Assembly (NCBI RefSeq): GCF_013393905.1
Contig: NZ_CP040272.1
Location: forward strand, 3,348,001 to 3,412,000
Length of the DNA stretch: 64,000 nucleotides
Direction of reading: 5' to 3'
Source of the DNA: Nostoc sp. C052
GTDB lineage: Bacteria > Cyanobacteriota > Cyanobacteriia > Cyanobacteriales > Nostocaceae
Both the position numbers and the translations under genes were made by a program. The notes beneath the pieces were generated by a model. It was not told the DNA's origin. It did not search any database and saw only the letters and a list, made by a program, of their open reading frames with translations. Position 1 is the first letter of the stretch. The number at the start of each line of letters is the position of its first letter. Positions 8,156 through 17,603 of this stretch are shown piece after piece.

Positions 8156-9202
8156 ATGATTACCGCCTTCAAACAGCCAAAAGTTAAGATTTTCCAACGT
8201 TTTTCACTGTTCCTATTACCTGGATTATTAACAATCTCAACAACCTTAATTAGTTGCTCAGTCCAAACCCCAAACTCAGAAAATCAAACCACTGGTTTAA
8301 AAGCCAAAGTTGTGCGGATGGGATATCAAAGTTCTGGGGATCTTGTCAGACTGAAAGGATTGATTGAAAAACGTCTAAAGCCTTTAGGCGTTTCCGTGGA
8401 ATGGGCACAATTTGCCGCCGGGCCACAACTAATGGAAGCGATGAATGTTGGTAGGGTTGATATTGGTTCTGTCGGCGAAACTCCCCCAATTTTTGCCCAA
8501 GCGGCTGGTACATCTTTAGTCTATGTTGCTAGTAATAAACCCAGCACTGGTAAAGGAAGCGGAATTATCGTCCAAAATAATTCACCAATTCGCACTTTAG
8601 CAGACCTCAAAGGTAAAAAAGTAGTTTTTCAAAAGGGTTCTGCTTCACATTACTTATTAATAAAAGCTTTGGAAGAAGCTGGTTTGAAATATAGTGATAT
8701 TCAAGCCATTAGCCTGCCTCCTTCAGAAGCTCGCGATGCTTTTATTCAAGGAAAAATTGATGCTTGGGTAACTTGGGACCCTTATTTAGCTGTAGCGCAA
8801 AAGAAGGCAAATGCTCGCGTTTTGCGAGATGCTAGTGGTATTGCTACTCAGGGCGGATATTACATGGCTGCACGAAAGTTTGCTACAGAAAATCCGAAAT
8901 TAGTGCGATTAGTTCTTGAGGAAATCGATAACACAGGTAAATGGGGTGAGAAAAATCGCTCAGAAGTTGTAAAACTAACTATTCCTCATCTCAAAATTGA
9001 TGAAGATATTTTAACAACAGTGGTTGAAAGGCGAACTTATGGGTTAAGGCCAATTACCCCAGAAATCATGGAAAATCAACAGAAGATTGCAGATTTGTTT
9101 GCCAAAGAAAAAGTGATTCCTAAACCCATCAATATTAAGGAAGCGATGCTGACTAGCGAACAATATGCAGCCATCACACCAGAAACCATCAGTCAGAAAT
9201 AG
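8156..9202 (+). CDS. Sulfonate-type ABC substrate-binding lipoprotein
   Basis: A 348-residue periplasmic binding protein of the SsuA/TauA family, which captures alkanesulfonates or taurine for an ABC importer. It has a lipoprotein signal peptide ending in TTLISC (lipid-modified Cys34). The two-lobed fold is marked by EWAQFAAGPQLMEAMNVGRV (about 82-101), DIGSVGETPPIFAQAAGTS and DAWVTWDPYLAVAQ. The monooxygenase gene follows after 17 bp, so the two are likely co-transcribed. The matching permease and ATPase genes are not adjacent. Binding specificity cannot be read from the sequence. Confidence 0.88.
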   Translation: MITAFKQPKVKIFQRFSLFLLPGLLTISTTLISCSVQTPNSENQTTGLKAKVVRMGYQSSGDLVRLKGLIEKRLKPLGVSVEWAQFAAGPQLMEAMNVGRVDIGSVGETPPIFAQAAGTSLVYVASNKPSTGKGSGIIVQNNSPIRTLADLKGKKVVFQKGSASHYLLIKALEEAGLKYSDIQAISLPPSEARDAFIQGKIDAWVTWDPYLAVAQKKANARVLRDASGIATQGGYYMAARKFATENPKLVRLVLEEIDNTGKWGEKNRSEVVKLTIPHLKIDEDILTTVVERRTYGLRPITPEIMENQQKIADLFAKEKVIPKPINIKEAMLTSEQYAAITPETISQK

Positions 9203-9219
9203 GGACAGGAGATAGGAAT

Positions 9220-10356
9220 ATGGAAGTTTTTTGGTATTTGCCGACACAGGGAGATGAACGTTATTTAGGTACTACAATTGGCAGACGAGCAGCCACTTAT
9301 CCCTATATGCAGCAAATCGCTCAAGCTGTTGATAAATTGGGCTATGGTGGGATGTTGATTGGTACTGGACAAAAACAAGATACTTGGATTGTTGCTACTT
9401 CCTTAATTTCAGTTACAGAACGCTTGCGGTTTCTTGTCGCTTTTCGTCCGGCAATTATGTCGCCTTCATTAGCAGTGAGGATGGCTGCTACTTTTGACCA
9501 GATTTCTAACGGTCGAATTATTCTGAATGTTGTCACTGGTGGCGACACCAAAGAACTTGCTAAAGATGGAATTTTCTTAGATCACGATCAGCGTTATGAA
9601 CTCACAGATGAGTTTTTGACAATTTGGCGATCGCTCATGCAAGGTGATGAAGTAACCTTTAATGGTCGTCATCTCAAAGTTAAAGGCGCTAAACTCCAAT
9701 TTCCTCCCGTACAAAAGCCTTATCCCACCTTATATTTTGGTGGTTCTTCAGATGCGGCGCTCCAAGTTGCTGCCAAACACATTGATGTGTATTTAACTTG
9801 GGGTGAACCACCAGATCAAGTTGCTCAAAAAATTGCCAAGGTACGCCAATTAGCAGCCGAACAAGGTAGAACGGTACGTTTTGGAATTCGGATGCACGTT
9901 ATAGTCCGCGAAACTACCCAACAAGCTTGGGATGCAGCCAATGAACTGATTCAGTATGTTGATGATGAAACCATCGCTGCTGCACATCAGCGGTTTACTC
10001 AATCTGAATCAGAAGGACAACGCCGCATGGCTCAACTGCATAAAGGTAATCGCCAAAACCTAGAAATTAGCCCGAACTTATGGGCAGGTGTTGGCTTAGT
10101 GCGTGGAGGTGCTGGCACTACCTTAGTTGGAGATCCAGAAACAGTTGCAGCACGAATGCTGGAATATGCCGATTTAGGAATTGATACCTTCGTTTTCTCA
10201 GGGTATCCCCATCTCGAAGAAGCTTATCGAGTTGCAGAATTACTATTTCCTCGCTTACCAGTGCAAACGCCAGGCATCGCATTACCGCAGCAAGTTGCAA
10301 GTACATTCAGTGAATTTGTTACCAAAACAGATTTACTCAAACCCCAGCCAGTGTAA
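9220..10356 (+). CDS. ssuD: FMNH2-dependent alkanesulfonate monooxygenase
   Basis: The 378-residue protein is a bacterial luciferase-like (LLM) flavin monooxygenase that matches SsuD. This enzyme desulfonates alkanesulfonates to aldehyde and sulfite, using reduced flavin supplied by a separate reductase. Visible blocks are FWYLPTQGDERYLG at the N-terminus, LRFLVAFRPAIMSPSLAVRM (about 70-90), DQISNGRIILNVVTGG, FGGSSDAALQVAAKH and the C-terminal DTFVFSGYPHLEEAYRVAEL. The start ATG has AGGAG 10 bp upstream. It sits downstream of an SsuA-like gene and supports growth on organosulfur sources. No flavin reductase gene is seen nearby. Confidence 0.93.
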   Translation: MEVFWYLPTQGDERYLGTTIGRRAATYPYMQQIAQAVDKLGYGGMLIGTGQKQDTWIVATSLISVTERLRFLVAFRPAIMSPSLAVRMAATFDQISNGRIILNVVTGGDTKELAKDGIFLDHDQRYELTDEFLTIWRSLMQGDEVTFNGRHLKVKGAKLQFPPVQKPYPTLYFGGSSDAALQVAAKHIDVYLTWGEPPDQVAQKIAKVRQLAAEQGRTVRFGIRMHVIVRETTQQAWDAANELIQYVDDETIAAAHQRFTQSESEGQRRMAQLHKGNRQNLEISPNLWAGVGLVRGGAGTTLVGDPETVAARMLEYADLGIDTFVFSGYPHLEEAYRVAELLFPRLPVQTPGIALPQQVASTFSEFVTKTDLLKPQPV

Positions 10357-10446
10357 ACAAATAAAATCGGCAAAACTCTGCGTTCCTCTGCGCTTACTTT
10401 GCGTGCCTCTGCGTTTAAAAACACTTCTTATCAAACAGAAAAAAGC

Positions 10447-10557
10447 ATGAGTACAAAAAAACCTCAACTTAGACTAGGTGCATTCTTGCCCAGCACTGGC
10501 CATCACGTAGCGTCATGGCGACACCCCGAAGCGCAAGCTGACGCTGCGATCGCTTAA
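10447..10557 (+). pseudogene. N-terminal remnant of a second flavin monooxygenase
   Basis: From the ATG a 36-residue frame reads MSTKKPQLRLGAFLPSTGHH, then VASWRHPEAQADAAIA and a stop. It matches the first strand of NtaA/SnaA/DszA-type flavin monooxygenases, which open with LGAFLPSTGHH and an AWRHP motif. The usual proteins are about 450 residues, and nothing after the stop continues the match. A HIP1 octamer GCGATCGC lies at the break point. The gene appears to have been lost by deletion, leaving its first 110 bp beside the ssuD-like gene. Confidence 0.7.
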
Positions 10558-10900
10558 CTTTATTTAACTTACGTTAGTTCAAACAGACAAAAATAATCTG
10601 CAATTGGAATCAAAATCTCTTGGTCACTATAAAAAGAGTTAAAAAGACGTATCTTTTTAACTCCGTTTCCCTATTTGATTTCAGATTTTCTAGCTGAAAA
10701 TTCTCAAAATATTTCAAAATTTCAGTGACTTTTTACATACCCCAAACTCCCTTTTGAAAGTTGTACTTAACACATCAAATTACCGTGTAATAGCTTGATA
10801 ATCAAGAGGTAATAAAAAATATCCTACTTTTCCCACCTTTCTTACTTTGCATAATTTTTTCATCCTATTGTTGCAATATTCAATATCGCCATTACCAAAG
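10558..10900. other. AT-rich spacer, no gene seen
   Basis: The spacer is AT-rich with short homopolymer runs and no reading frame of quality. A weak inverted repeat AAAAAGAGTTAAAAAGACG/CGTATCTTTTTAACTC at about 10630-10664 could form a hairpin where the fragment and the convergent binding-protein gene meet. Confidence 0.4.
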
Positions 10901-11929
10901 TTAAGGCTTGATTTCTGGTGGGATTATCGCAGCATATTCTTCAGGTGTGAGAGTCACATCTTTAACATTAATCTTCTTGGTAATGAATTTTTGCTTATAG
11001 AACAAGTCAGATATCTCTTGCTGTCCTGCTATGACCCGATCAGTAATTGGCCTCAAGCCAAAACGCCGCCGTTTGACCATTGTTTCCAACGTTGGTAAAT
11101 CAAGCTTGGCATCACGCCCGATAATTTTGGCTACTTCTCGTGGATTTGCTTCAGACCATTTGCCTAATTTGTATACTTCTTCAAGGACAATTTTTACTAG
11201 TTCAGGGTTTTCTTTAACAAAACTACGTGCAGCTAACCAGTAGCCCCCTTGGGTTGAAAGCCCTTTAGCATTGCGGAGAATCCGAACTTTTTCTGTTTTC
11301 TGAAATATAGCCAGGTGAGGATCTCCTAATACAGCTGCATCAATACTCTTACGCAATAACGCTGCACGAGTTTCCGGTGCTATAAGGTTGAGATGTTTGA
11401 CATCTTTTAGTTCTAGTCCTCCTTCCTGCAAAGCTTTAACCACAAAGTACTGACTAGCAGTAGCTCTTTGAAAGGCGATTTGCTTACCTTTTAAATCAGC
11501 TATAGTCTTGATCGGAGAGTCTTCTGGTACTACGATCGCCGAACCCTCGCCAGTACCCGGTATAGTATTAGCAAGCAAAACAAAAGGAATACCACTCGCT
11601 TGGGCAAAGATCGGTGGAGTTTCACCAACAGCACCAATATCCAAACTGCCCACATTTACTGCTTCTAAAAGCTGTGGCCCGGCGGTAAATTGTGCCCACT
11701 CTACCTTAATACCCAATGGATTCAAGCGTTTCTCTAAAACTTGTCTCGATCTAGTTATATCCGCAGCAGTAAAATACCCTATTCGTAACACCTTCGTCTT
11801 AATACCACTAGAAGCGGCGACGGCAGCTTTCTCTGGTGTATTCGGTGTCTTACAACTAACTAGAGTCGTGGATAGGGTAAAAACTCCAGCCATTAATAAT
11901 ATTAAAAAGTTGCGTTTTTTAGCTACCAT
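10901..11929 (-). CDS. Second SsuA-like substrate-binding lipoprotein
   Basis: A 342-residue paralogue of the binding protein at 8156, on the opposite strand. Its signal peptide ends in TTLVSC (Cys26 lipidated). Shared blocks include VEWAQFTAGPQLLEAVNVGSL, DIGAVGETPPIFAQASGIP and YGLRPIT-like RFGLRPIT near the C-terminus. The ligand-contact loop differs (AAVLGDPHLAIFQK instead of DAWVTWDPYLAVAQ), so a different sulfonate or a related anion may be bound. No permease or ATPase gene is adjacent; it may use a transporter encoded elsewhere. Confidence 0.85.
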   Translation of the reverse strand: MVAKKRNFLILLMAGVFTLSTTLVSCKTPNTPEKAAVAASSGIKTKVLRIGYFTAADITRSRQVLEKRLNPLGIKVEWAQFTAGPQLLEAVNVGSLDIGAVGETPPIFAQASGIPFVLLANTIPGTGEGSAIVVPEDSPIKTIADLKGKQIAFQRATASQYFVVKALQEGGLELKDVKHLNLIAPETRAALLRKSIDAAVLGDPHLAIFQKTEKVRILRNAKGLSTQGGYWLAARSFVKENPELVKIVLEEVYKLGKWSEANPREVAKIIGRDAKLDLPTLETMVKRRRFGLRPITDRVIAGQQEISDLFYKQKFITKKINVKDVTLTPEEYAAIIPPEIKP

Positions 11930-12299
11930 AATGTGATGACAATTTTCTGATGTTTAAGGTTTACTGTAAATGCTTAGGCTTAACTTCCGAAGGGGTAAAA
12001 GCAGCACAATATGTGCCCTTTGCACTACTGGCAATTGGTTAGAAACAAATGAAACTTTTAGCTGATAAATTTAATTAAGCAGCTTTGAAAACAGTGCATA
12101 ATCTCGACCAGATTTTAATCTACGAAAAGTCAATCGAGTTACAGTATTTTACTAATTGCACGGATACTATCATAGACTTCTGGAAGAATCAAGCAGCAAA
12201 TACAGGCAGACTTGACAGGAGAAATGTCAATACGGTTCGGTTAAGTAAGGTTTTTTGATGAAAATTATAGAGCGCAAAGATCCGATAAATCGCTGTCAA

Positions 12300-12423
12300 G
12301 GGACTGACAAATAAAAAAATATCCAATTAACTCCTGTGGGATGGGCATCTTGCCTGCCATATAAACTAGGCAGGCAAGATGCCCACCCCACAATATTGGA
12401 TAATTTATTTCTTGGAGTTTCCC
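12300..12423. repeat. MITE-like element, full copy
   Basis: A 124-bp element with imperfect inverted ends: GGGACTGACAAATAAAAAAA on the left, and GGGAAACTCCAAGAAATAAA as the reverse complement of the right. It has an inner long hairpin (arms GGGCATCTTGCCTGCC and GGCAGGCAAGATGCCC). There is no coding capacity. The left half recurs at 26698 and a shorter copy at 57721, so it is a small non-autonomous element. It lies in the 693-bp gene-free space between the binding protein and the exported protein. Confidence 0.75.
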
Positions 12424-12622
12424 AAGACGAAAGACTGATTATTGTAAAGACGACGATTCATTGCGTCTCTTGCCTTAAGCGAACAGTTCTTAAGTAAATC
12501 GGCGCAATAAAAGCAAACTGTGTGGAGAAAAGTAAATAAGGCTAAAACCCCTTTTCTCTCTGCCCCCCTGTCTTATCCCAACGATAATTATTTACACCAA
12601 CCTATTTATCCAAGTTGTGTGG

Positions 12623-13090
12623 TTAAAAGGCAACAGCTTGGGCTGTACCAGTCAAATGAATTATGGTATAGGTTTGTGTTTGCCCCTGGTTAAATTTAGG
12701 GATCACAGAAAAGCGGTTTGTTGTTGTAATTCCCTTAGTTTCAACTGTGGCTGATTGGCTGTTTCCAAGGTTTACACGGGGTACGATCAAAGTAAACGAA
12801 GTATTGCCAGTATCTACTGTCTGGCGGATAGTTACGGTTACTAGTGTACCAATTTCTGTTTCTACAGTACGGATCTGCTCATTACCTGTAAAGTTTAATG
12901 TCTGTTCCTTATCTTTATAGGTAAAAAGGGGCTTGCCAGTAAAGCTTGTGGTTGAGTAAGTAACGCTGACATTTTTCCCTTGTAACTGATACAAGTCTGG
13001 TACTGCTTCTGAGGCTTTAGCTGATAATACAGGTATTGCCGTTAACAGCATACCTAACGTAAACGATCCAATTAAGTTTCTTGTTTGCAT
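12623..13090 (-). CDS. Small exported protein of unknown function
   Basis: A 155-residue protein with a clear signal peptide (SFTLGMLLTAIPVLSAKASEA, cut near residue 27). The mature part is rich in Thr, Val and Ser in alternating patterns (VSVTYSTTSFTGKPLFTYKD, TLVTVTIRQTVDTGNTSFTL), suggesting a single beta-sandwich. It contains no cysteine and no recognised catalytic motif. It is not in an operon; a palindrome-rich spacer lies downstream. It probably resides in the periplasm or outside the cell. No family is recognised. Confidence 0.7.
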   Translation of the reverse strand: MQTRNLIGSFTLGMLLTAIPVLSAKASEAVPDLYQLQGKNVSVTYSTTSFTGKPLFTYKDKEQTLNFTGNEQIRTVETEIGTLVTVTIRQTVDTGNTSFTLIVPRVNLGNSQSATVETKGITTTNRFSVIPKFNQGQTQTYTIIHLTGTAQAVAF

Positions 13091-13399
13091 ATCTCAAAAA
13101 GTTATTGCTAGTTTGACAGAGATACCTGCCCTAATGGCGTGACAACAGGTATCAAACTAATGTTAAAAGGGGATATTCGGAAAATCGTGTCAAATGGAAT
13201 ACATTGTAAAGGTTGTTAATATACTTGCAATAATTACTGAATTTCTGTAAAAATTTTATCTATAAATATTATTATCATCAGTATATTTGATGATGTCAAT
13301 CCAGCTACCATCTCAATTAACTAGATAATTTGCTCAAGCAACTTGTTCAAGGTAGGCAAACTTCCGCCACAGTGTACGAGTAACTTGAGTTAGATTTAG
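13091..13399. other. Divergent promoter region, no gene
   Basis: The AT-rich spacer lies between two divergent genes (exported protein on minus, M16 peptidase on plus), so it should hold promoters for both. No single -10/-35 pair stands out. Confidence 0.4.
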
Positions 13400-16249
13400 A
13401 TGTTGAAATACCCTTTGGGGTTTTATTTAAAAATTGGAAATTTTGCATTGCTTATGAAACGGCGCTCATACATGCTTATAGGATTTTTTCTCAGCCTTCT
13501 CTTAACTATCGTGCCTTTTTCGGGCAATTTTACTAATGCTGCAACACCAACAGCAGTTACACCTGTATCTGCTCTCTCATTCACCCAAGGGGTACAAAAA
13601 ACCTTATTGGACAATGGCTTAACAGTATTAACAAAGGAAGTTCATACTGCTCCAGTGGTGAGTGTGCAAGTTTGGTATAAAGTTGGTTCACGCAACGAGG
13701 TTAAGGGAGAGAATGGCATTTCTCACCAGCTAGAACATTTGATGTTCAAAGGTACAACTGACCGTCCAGTACAGTTTGGACGGCTGTTTAGTGCTTTGGG
13801 TAGCCAGTTCAATGCTTTTACTAGTTACGACGAAACAGTTTACTTTGGCACAGTGCAGCGAGACAAATTGGAAGCACTGCTGACACTGGAAGCTGATCGC
13901 ATGAAAAATTCCTTAGTTGGGACTGAGCAACTCACCAGTGAAAAGCGGGTGGTGATTTCCGAGTTACAGGGGTACGAAAATTCACCAGGCTATCGTCTAG
14001 ATCGGGAAGTGATGCGAGCTGCTTTTCCTAATCGAGCCTACGGCTTATCGGTGGGAGGCACAAAAGCTGATGTCGAGAAATTCACGGTAGAGCAGGTGCG
14101 GAATTATTACCAAACCTACTACAGCCCAGAAAATGCCACCTTAGTGATTACTGGGGATTTTGCCACAGAACCAGCACTCAAAGTTGTAAAAGAAACTTTT
14201 GGCAAGTTATCACAACGAGCAAAAAAGGACACAGTACTTGATAATGCCTCGGCATCTTCTGCCCTCGCCGACGCTTCCCCATCTACACCTGTTGCTAAAA
14301 AAGCACCGATTGTCCTCAAGCAACCTGGAAGTGCTGCACTATTGCAAGCAGTGTATCCTCTGCCAGATATTAAACATCCTGATGTCCCAGCAATTGATGT
14401 GATGGATGCTATTCTCACAGGTGGGCGTAGTTCTCGGCTTTATCAGGCTTTGGTGGAATCTGGACTTGCCAGTTCAGTGAGTGGTGGTGCTGCCGAACTT
14501 ATCGAACCAGGTTGGTATCAAATTGATGCTACGGCGGCTCCAGGTCAAGAGTTGGGGAAAATTGCTCAGGTACTCCAGGAATCTTTAGCAAAATTGCAAC
14601 AACAGCCTGTCACCTCAGAAGAGTTGAACCGAGCAAAGACGCAGCTACAAGCCTCATATATTTTGGGGAACCAAGATATTACTAGTCAAGCTAATCAACT
14701 GGGGTATAACCAAACGATCGCAGGAGATTATCGTTTTATTGAAAAATATCTGGCTGCGATCGCAAAAGTCACCCCTGCTCAAGTCCAGAAAGCTGCCAAA
14801 ACTTACCTCAATCCGGCTCAACAAACTATCGGCTTTTTTGAGCCGACTCAACCAGATGGTAAACCAGGAAGTTCTAGCGCTGGTTCTGGACGCACGGTGG
14901 AAAATTTCAGCCCTGGTAAACCTGTAGATCCGGCAGAACTGGCGAAATATCTGCCACCTGCGACATCAGAAACAGATTCAGCTAAACAATCATTACCAGA
15001 AGAGTTTACCTTAAAGAATGGTTTGAAGGTTTTGCTGTTAAGCGATCGCAACCTTCCCACCATTAACCTGAGTGGACAAATTAACGCTGGGACTGAATTT
15101 GACGGCAATCAAAAAGCTGGATTAGCGAATTTAACTGCAAGCAACTTAATGAATGGGACAAAGACTAAAAATGCTCTGACTCTAGCAAAAACTTTAGAAG
15201 ACCTGGGAGCCGGTTTGAGCTTCAGTGCTAGCCGTGAGGGAACTAGCGTCAGTGGTGAGGGACTTTCAGCAAATCTGCCAATATTGATTCAAACTCTGGC
15301 AGATGTATTAGAAAACGCCACTTTCCCAGCCGATCAGTTAGAACTAAGTCGCCAAAGAGCGTTGACAAGTTTAAAAGTCCAGCTAGATGACCCTAGAGGG
15401 TTGGGAAGACAAGTATTCCAGCAGGCAATTTACCCTGAAAACCATCCGTTCCACAGCTTTCCGACAGCCGAGAGTTTAAAGACTATTACTCGTGATGATT
15501 TGCTTGGCTTCTACAAGACACACTACCGACCAGATACCACAACGATCGCTTTAGTTGGAGACTTTGAGCCAGCTAAGGTAAAAGCTTTGCTAAATCAGGT
15601 GTTTGGCAAATGGCAAGCCACAGGTAAGCCACCTGTTCTCAAAATACAGTCCGTACCATTACCACAAACTTTGACACGTCTCAACAAAGTAATTCCCGGT
15701 AAATCTGAGGCTGTGACTTACATCGGCTACAGCGGAATCTCTCGGAAAGATCCACGTTATTATGCGGCGCTGGTACTAAATCAAATTTTGGGTGGTGATA
15801 CCTTATCGAGCCGCCTGGGTACGGAAGTGCGCGATCGCCAAGGTTTAACTTACGGTATATACAGTGGTTTTGCCGCCGGCATCAATCCCGGCCCATTCTT
15901 GATTCAAATGCAAACTGCTCCTGGAGATGCCCAAAAAGCGATCGCCAGTACTCTCGCTTTGCTCAAACAGTTACGCGAACAAGGAGTGACTGAGGCTGAA
16001 TTTAACACAGCAAAACGCTCAATTACCAATAGCTACCCCGTAGATTTAGCTAATCCTAGTGATGTATCCAGCATCATTTTGGATAATGCTGTCTTGGGAC
16101 TTTCGCGATCGGAAATCCGAGAGTTTCCTCAACGGATTCAAGCAGTGACTATGGCTGACATCCAAAAGGCAATTGAAGATTTAATTAAGCCAGAAAATCT
16201 AGTGATTGTCACCACTGGCCCTGGAGATGCTGTAACAAAGGGCGGCTAA
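13400..16249 (+). CDS. M16 metallopeptidase with two M16 units
   Basis: A 949-residue zinc peptidase of the M16 (pitrilysin/processing peptidase) family made of two fused M16 units. The N-terminal unit has the inverted zinc motif HxxEH (His109, Glu112, His113 in SHQLEHLMFKGT) with a later Glu in SEKRVVISELQGYENSPG. The C-terminal unit (about 530-949) has the same fold signatures (NLTASNLMNGT, YRPDTTTIALVGDF, RQGLTYGIYSGF) but lacks HxxEH and should be a partner half. A signal-like segment follows Met19 (ATG at 13454), which may be the true start. It probably cleaves peptides in the periplasm or envelope. Confidence 0.9.
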   Translation: MLKYPLGFYLKIGNFALLMKRRSYMLIGFFLSLLLTIVPFSGNFTNAATPTAVTPVSALSFTQGVQKTLLDNGLTVLTKEVHTAPVVSVQVWYKVGSRNEVKGENGISHQLEHLMFKGTTDRPVQFGRLFSALGSQFNAFTSYDETVYFGTVQRDKLEALLTLEADRMKNSLVGTEQLTSEKRVVISELQGYENSPGYRLDREVMRAAFPNRAYGLSVGGTKADVEKFTVEQVRNYYQTYYSPENATLVITGDFATEPALKVVKETFGKLSQRAKKDTVLDNASASSALADASPSTPVAKKAPIVLKQPGSAALLQAVYPLPDIKHPDVPAIDVMDAILTGGRSSRLYQALVESGLASSVSGGAAELIEPGWYQIDATAAPGQELGKIAQVLQESLAKLQQQPVTSEELNRAKTQLQASYILGNQDITSQANQLGYNQTIAGDYRFIEKYLAAIAKVTPAQVQKAAKTYLNPAQQTIGFFEPTQPDGKPGSSSAGSGRTVENFSPGKPVDPAELAKYLPPATSETDSAKQSLPEEFTLKNGLKVLLLSDRNLPTINLSGQINAGTEFDGNQKAGLANLTASNLMNGTKTKNALTLAKTLEDLGAGLSFSASREGTSVSGEGLSANLPILIQTLADVLENATFPADQLELSRQRALTSLKVQLDDPRGLGRQVFQQAIYPENHPFHSFPTAESLKTITRDDLLGFYKTHYRPDTTTIALVGDFEPAKVKALLNQVFGKWQATGKPPVLKIQSVPLPQTLTRLNKVIPGKSEAVTYIGYSGISRKDPRYYAALVLNQILGGDTLSSRLGTEVRDRQGLTYGIYSGFAAGINPGPFLIQMQTAPGDAQKAIASTLALLKQLREQGVTEAEFNTAKRSITNSYPVDLANPSDVSSIILDNAVLGLSRSEIREFPQRIQAVTMADIQKAIEDLIKPENLVIVTTGPGDAVTKGG

Positions 16250-16280
16250 TTATCTCAGATAGATAGGAATGCGATTTAAT

Positions 16281-16400
16281 TTTTGACATACTCCCCGGCG
16301 TGAACGCACGGAGATTCTGGAGTAATGAGTAATGAGTAAGAATATTTACTTGTTACTCATTACTCCAAAGCCGTGCTAGAAGTACGGGGCTTTAAACCCA
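16281..16400. repeat. IS200/IS605-like end pair without transposase
   Basis: The sequence TTTTTGACATACTCCCCGGC, then a hairpin with arms GGAGTAATGAGTAATGAGTA/TACTCATTACTCC, then GCCGTGCTAGAAGTACGGGG resembles the ends of IS200/IS605-type elements brought together with the transposase gene missing. It follows the M16 gene and may be a small passenger element. The call rests on recognition of the end motifs only. Confidence 0.4.
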
Positions 16401-16427
16401 TTTTTTCGGTAAAAATTGCAATAATTA

Positions 16428-16461
16428 AGATCCCCGACAACTTTTACGAAGTCGGGGATCT
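16428..16461. repeat. Dispersed palindrome, copy 2
   Basis: AGATCCCCGAC and GTCGGGGATCT arms around a short A/T-rich centre. The same family as 2358-2388, located just past the 3' end of cysA on the minus strand. Confidence 0.75.
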
Positions 16462-16492
16462 CATTGTTCACGAATGATTTAGAAGTGCAGGT

Positions 16493-17509
16493 TTAAATTG
16501 AATAAGATACTGGGAATGATTTTGCATCCTTTGGCTTCACATACACTCGCTGTTTCGCTTCTAACTCTAGGTCATTAAAGCGATCGCGTGTTAAATGCGC
16601 TGTCAATATTTGTCCATCATCGAAAGTTAATTCTACTTGAATTTCCCAACCCAAATGTACTAACCGACTCACTGTCGCGGGTGTCGTGGCATCGTTGGCG
16701 CTAGTTTCAAAAATTACATCTTGCGGACGCAAAAACACTTGTGGATGTGGTGCATCAAATCCGCTACTTTTAAAAATCTTTGAACTGCTGGGTAATACGT
16801 TCACCGGGCCAATGAAGCTCATCACAAAAGCTGTAGCAGGATCATCGTAAATTTCAGATGGTGTCCCCACCTGTTCCACACGCCCTTTATTCATCACCAC
16901 AACCTCATCGGAGACTTCCATTGCTTCCTCTTGGTCGTGGGTGACGAAAACTGTGGTAACATGAACCTCATCATGGAGGCGGCGTAACCATGCCCGTAAA
17001 TCTTTGCGGACTTTCGCATCAAGTGCGCCAAAGGGTTCATCTAGCAACAAGACTTCCGGTTCTACAGCCAGTGCCCTCGCTAATGCTACCCGTTGTCTTT
17101 GACCACCAGAAAGTTGTGATGGATAGCGATCGCCTAATCCAGTCAATTGCACCAATTCGAGTAATTGTTCTACCCGCCCTTTAATTCTCTTTGGTTGTGC
17201 CTTCCGAATTTCTAAGCCAAAGGCAATATTTTGCTTGACAGTTAGATGCTTGAATAGCGCATAGTGCTGAAACACAAACCCAATATTTCGCTCTTGCACG
17301 CTTTGGTATGTAGCGTCCTTACCAGTAAGCAAGATTTTACCGCTATCTGGCATTTCTAAACCGGAAATCAACCGTAATAGCGTAGATTTACCTGAACCCG
17401 ATGGCCCGAGTAACGCAACTAGCGAACCACTCTTAATTTCCAGGCTGACTTCATCAACTGCCTTGAAACTCCCGAATTGTTTGGAGACGTTCTCAACTAC
17501 TATGCCCAC
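16493..17509 (-). CDS. cysA: Sulfate/thiosulfate ABC transporter ATPase
   Basis: A 338-residue ATP-binding subunit of the sulfate/thiosulfate importer, acting on the inner face of the cytoplasmic membrane. It shows Walker A GPSGSGKST (35-43), the signature LSGGQRQR (133-140), Walker B LLLDEP (154-159) and switch His191. MSFIGPVNVLP (about 235-245) and a regulatory OB-like tail are typical of CysA. It stands apart from cysP/T/W genes, which are not in the window. MalK-like or molybdate ATPases are alternatives, but the MSFIGPVNVLP block favours CysA. A sulfur theme is shared with the SsuA/SsuD genes upstream. Confidence 0.85.
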   Translation of the reverse strand: MGIVVENVSKQFGSFKAVDEVSLEIKSGSLVALLGPSGSGKSTLLRLISGLEMPDSGKILLTGKDATYQSVQERNIGFVFQHYALFKHLTVKQNIAFGLEIRKAQPKRIKGRVEQLLELVQLTGLGDRYPSQLSGGQRQRVALARALAVEPEVLLLDEPFGALDAKVRKDLRAWLRRLHDEVHVTTVFVTHDQEEAMEVSDEVVVMNKGRVEQVGTPSEIYDDPATAFVMSFIGPVNVLPSSSKIFKSSGFDAPHPQVFLRPQDVIFETSANDATTPATVSRLVHLGWEIQVELTFDDGQILTAHLTRDRFNDLELEAKQRVYVKPKDAKSFPVSYSI

Positions 17510-17603
17510 TGCCGCTGTACCTCTACAACTAAATCTACAGCTCCTTGGTAGGATTACTGTGTCTTACATATACCATACATAATTATTTATAGATGAACAA
17601 GAT

